DNA from: Firmicutes bacterium CAG:170 | GTDB lineage: Bacteria > Bacillota > Clostridia > Oscillospirales > Oscillospiraceae | Assembly: GCA_000436735.1 (NCBI GenBank) | Contig: FR887244.1 | Span: forward strand, 28,524-37,206 | DNA: 8,683 bases | Direction of reading: 5' to 3' | Shown here: positions 6,476 through 8,683 of the stretch, one piece after another | Numbering within the stretch: position 1 is the stretch's first letter | How the letters are laid out: every line of letters starts with the position of its first letter | Notes under the pieces: model-generated | What the model saw: the letters and a program-made list of their open reading frames with translations, nothing else | Database searches by the model: none | What the model was told of the DNA's origin: nothing | Program-made: the position numbers and the translations under genes

Positions 6476-7363
6476 TTAAACCTTGAGGAACTTGCGGATG
6501 GACAGCAGGCTTCCCACAACGCCGACAGCAAAGCCGGTCAGCGCATAGGAGATGGCCACAAGCTCAATGACCTCCGCGAACGGAACGATCTGGAACAGTC
6601 GGAGCGTATCGACGACCGCGATCTTCGCCTGAAGGAAGTCGTACAGCCCCCATTCGAGGAAGAATGCGATGACTGCGCCCATCATGCCAAGAATAAAGCC
6701 CTCGACCACGAACGGCAGGCGGATAAAGCTGTTGGTCGCGCCGACCATCTTCATAATGGCAATCTCCTCGCTGCGCGAGTACATGGCCAGCTTGACGGTA
6801 TTGGAGATGATGAACAGCGACACCACAAACAGTACGATGATGATGACCATGGACGCGATGTTCAATACCTTCTGGAGCGACTGAAAGCCGTTTGCGATCT
6901 CGTAATGCGCGCTGACCTCCGCCACGCCGTCGATCTTCTCGATCTCGGCGACCGTCTGCTCGAGCAGGCTGTTGTCCTCGACCGTGACCTCATAGCGGTC
7001 GCGCAGGATGGAGGCGTCCACGCCGTTGAAGGCGGTCGTGTCGCTCTGCTTGCCGACGAAATTGTCAAGTGCCTGCTCACGCGAGACGAATTTTGCCTCA
7101 TGGACGTTGGAGATCAGATTGATCCGGGAGCCGACGCTCTTGGCCTCGGCCTCGGAGTAGTCCTCGTCGATGTAGACAAGGACCTGATTTTCCTTTTCCA
7201 GATCGACGATCATGACATGGACGTTATACAGCACAAGGCTGAAGGTGCCCATAATAATCAAGCACGCCACCGTGACGCAGACCGCCGCGAAGGACATGAA
7301 CCCATGCAGGAACACGCCGCGGAAGCCCTCACGGAGCAAATATCCGATATTATTCTTTTTCAT
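6476..7363 (-). CDS. ftsX: Cell division ABC transporter-like permease FtsX
   Basis: Membrane half of the FtsEX complex, which relays ATP hydrolysis by FtsE to cell-wall hydrolases outside. The 295-residue protein has the FtsX layout: TM1 about 21-46, a large extracellular loop (about 50-165) containing YIDEDYSEAEAKSVGSRI and SNVHEAKFVSREQALDNF, then TM2 (about 166-190), TM3 (about 220-240) and TM4 (about 264-290). The cytoplasmic stretch between TM2 and TM3 holds SRSEEIAIMKMVGATNSFIR (196-215), the FtsX-family coupling region. The ATG lies within the end of ftsE (14-bp overlap) with only a weak SD, suggesting translational coupling and balanced subunits. The M23 gene 14 bp downstream is its expected outer partner. 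Confidence 0.96.
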   Translation of the reverse strand: MKKNNIGYLLREGFRGVFLHGFMSFAAVCVTVACLIIMGTFSLVLYNVHVMIVDLEKENQVLVYIDEDYSEAEAKSVGSRINLISNVHEAKFVSREQALDNFVGKQSDTTAFNGVDASILRDRYEVTVEDNSLLEQTVAEIEKIDGVAEVSAHYEIANGFQSLQKVLNIASMVIIIVLFVVSLFIISNTVKLAMYSRSEEIAIMKMVGATNSFIRLPFVVEGFILGMMGAVIAFFLEWGLYDFLQAKIAVVDTLRLFQIVPFAEVIELVAISYALTGFAVGVVGSLLSIRKFLKV

Positions 7364-8039
7364 GTAAGTAGTACCCGTCCATTCCGTCGCTGATAATCTT
7401 TCCCTCGTCGATGGCCACGACGCGCTTGGTGAAGCGGTTGACCAGCTCCTTCTCGTGCGTGACGACCATGACGGTCGTTCCGAGCGCGTTGATCTGCTCG
7501 AGCAGCATCATGATCTCGAGCGAACGCGAGGGGTCAAGGTTGCCCGTCGGCTCGTCGGCGATGATGACACTGGGGTTATTGACCAGCGCACGCGCGATGG
7601 CGACACGCTGCTGCTCACCGCCGGAAAGCTCGTGCGGAAGGCGGCGGCCCTTGTTTTCCAGTCCGACCAGGTCCAGCACATACGGAACGCGCTTCTTGAT
7701 CGCACCCTCGCCCGCACCGATCACGCGCATGGCGAACGCCACGTTATCATAGACCGTCTTGTTCTCGATCAGCCGGAAGTCCTGAAAAATGACGCCCAGC
7801 GTTCTGCGCAGATACGGAATGGCGCGCGGGCGGATCTTTTCCAGCACGAAGCCGTTGACCAGAACGCTGCCCGCCGTCGGCTCCAGCTCTGCCGTCAGGA
7901 GCTTGATGATGGTGGATTTTCCGGAGCCGGACGGACCGACGAGAAAGACGAATTCTCCGTCGTCGATCTTCAGGGAGATCCCGTTGAGCGCCTTGACGCC
8001 GGGATCATATGTTTTTACGACATTGCTTAATTCAATCAT
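7350..8039 (-). CDS. ftsE: Cell division ATP-binding protein FtsE
   Basis: Cytoplasmic ATPase of FtsEX. The 229-residue length is typical. Visible motifs are Walker A GPSGSGKST (35-43), Q-loop Q86 in VIFQD, the FtsE-typical DFRLIENKTVYDNVAFAM (87-104), signature LSGGEQQ (138-144), Walker B VIIADEPTGNLDP (158-170) with catalytic E163, and H-loop H195 in VVTHE. All are intact, so it should hydrolyse ATP. The ATG follows a GGGAGA site at short spacing. It overlaps ftsX by 14 bp and starts 38 bp after the regulator gene; that gap is too short for an obvious promoter, so it is probably transcribed from further upstream. Confidence 0.97.
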   Translation of the reverse strand: MIELSNVVKTYDPGVKALNGISLKIDDGEFVFLVGPSGSGKSTIIKLLTAELEPTAGSVLVNGFVLEKIRPRAIPYLRRTLGVIFQDFRLIENKTVYDNVAFAMRVIGAGEGAIKKRVPYVLDLVGLENKGRRLPHELSGGEQQRVAIARALVNNPSVIIADEPTGNLDPSRSLEIMMLLEQINALGTTVMVVTHEKELVNRFTKRVVAIDEGKIISDGMDGYYLHEKE

Positions 8040-8072
8040 GCTACTCTCCCGATGTGGAACGATCCCCGTCGG

Positions 8073-8090
8073 CCGGATCAGATGATCCGG
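8073..8090. repeat. 8-bp inverted repeat spanning the regulator stop codon
   Basis: CCGGATCA (8073-8080) and TGATCCGG (8083-8090) are perfectly complementary around 2 bases; in RNA this would be about a 7-bp stem with a 4-nt loop. The TGA stop of the regulator gene (8078-8080) lies inside it. No U-tract follows on the minus strand, so it is not a standard intrinsic terminator. It may be an mRNA element or a DNA-binding site upstream of ftsE. Confidence 0.55.
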
Positions 8091-8683
8091 TTCTCCCGCG
8101 AGACCAGATATTTCTTGACCATGAGCGCGACCTTGAAGATAATCGCGTCGTCAAATTCACGCAGGTCGAGACCGGTGAGCTTCTTGATCTTCTCAAGCCG
8201 ATAGACGAGCGTATTTCTGTGGACAAAGAGCTTTCTGGAGGTCTCGGAGACGTTCAGATTGTTCTCAAAGAATTTGTTGATGGTAAACAGCGTTTCCTGA
8301 TCGAGGGTGTCGATGGAATTCTTCTTGAACACCTCAGACAGGAAGATCTCGCCCAGCGTCGTCGGAAGCTGATAGATCAGGCGGCCGATGCCGAGATTTT
8401 CATAGTTGATGATGGTCTTTTCGGTGTCGAACACCTTGCCGACCTCGATGGCGACCTGCGCCTCCTTATAGGCGTCGGCCAGCTCGCGCAGATGGCCCGC
8501 GACCGTGCCGATGCCGATGACGGTCTTGATGAACAGCTCCGTCTTGAGCGTCTCCTCGATCTGCTGGGCAATGCGGATCAGCTCGTCGCGCTCCGTGCCC
8601 GGCAGGATCTGCTTGACGACGGCGATGTCCGTTTCGTTGACGCTCAGGACGAAGTCCTGCTGCCGGTCTGGAAACATGCCCGC
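8078..8683 (-). CDS. PucR/CdaR-family transcriptional regulator, C-terminal part (cut by window edge)
   Basis: A likely DNA-binding regulator of the PucR/CdaR (sugar-diacid regulator-like) group. The frame stays open to the window edge, so the 5' end is missing; about 201 codons are present. Numbered from the in-frame Met at 8677, residues about 30-110 resemble the GGDEF-like middle domain of CdaR proteins (TVIGIGTVAGHLRELADAYK, then NYENLGIGRLIYQL). Residues about 125-192 are the C-terminal helix-turn-helix of this family, with NVSETSRKLFVHRNTLVYRL (142-161) followed by EKIKKLTGLDLREFDDAI. That pattern is diagnostic. The Met at 8677 is not the likely start because coding potential runs on past it. 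The signal it senses cannot be told from this fragment. It lies 38 bp upstream of ftsE in the same direction, so it may be co-transcribed with the division genes. Confidence 0.88.
   Translation of the reverse strand, partial: AGMFPDRQQDFVLSVNETDIAVVKQILPGTERDELIRIAQQIEETLKTELFIKTVIGIGTVAGHLRELADAYKEAQVAIEVGKVFDTEKTIINYENLGIGRLIYQLPTTLGEIFLSEVFKKNSIDTLDQETLFTINKFFENNLNVSETSRKLFVHRNTLVYRLEKIKKLTGLDLREFDDAIIFKVALMVKKYLVSRENRII

Noticed and set aside
5502..7393. Plus-strand open frames opposite M23 copy A and ftsX (5502-6347, 6308-7393)
   Set aside because: These are antisense shadows of coiled-coil and membrane-protein codons. No family motif or convincing start is seen.

Overview
The window is a compact, fully minus-strand block of eight genes. 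It is GC-rich, has short intergenic gaps and strong AGGAGG-type ribosome binding sites. Gene content (FtsEX with extracellular coiled-coil hydrolases, an S41 protease, greA-lysS, a PucR/CdaR-type regulator) points to a GC-rich gut-type Clostridia, most likely Oscillospiraceae-like. That assignment is inferred from gene content and composition, not from a search.

In transcription order (right to left): a PucR/CdaR-family regulator cut by the window edge (8078-8683); ftsE (7350-8039) overlapping ftsX (6476-7363); a secreted coiled-coil M23 peptidase, copy A (5205-6461); a tandem paralogue, copy B (body 3860-5053, original start 5178); an S41 C-terminal processing protease (2601-3794); then greA (2036-2509) and lysS (40-2001). 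The first six form a cell-wall remodelling cluster. FtsE and FtsX would be the ATP-driven membrane switch, the M23 proteins the peptidoglycan hydrolases it controls, and the S41 protease a possible extracytoplasmic processor of such proteins. greA-lysS is a separate housekeeping unit with its own near-perfect SigA promoter, whose -35 box overlaps the stop codon of the S41 protease gene.

The most notable observation is in M23 copy B. A 32-bp tandem direct duplication (5042-5105) lies inside the signal-peptide coding region. Read from the well-placed start (strong SD, ATG at 5178), the frame makes a typical signal sequence, then hits TGA after 39 codons. Removing exactly one repeat unit joins it in frame to the 397-residue hydrolase and gives a 428-residue exported protein with a VHA cleavage site, close in size to the 418-residue copy A. 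As written, copy B is therefore switched off for secretion by a lesion that one recombination event could reverse. It may be a fresh inactivation, a reversible on/off switch, or an assembly artefact; reads or related genomes would decide.

Other points are a lysyl-tRNA synthetase carrying an extra C-terminal EMAP/Trbp111-like tRNA-binding domain, an 11-bp hairpin between M23 copy B and the protease gene, and an 8-bp inverted repeat spanning the stop codon of the regulator. I see no RNA genes, CRISPR arrays, insertion sequences or phage genes, and no gene-free stretch longer than 300 bases.
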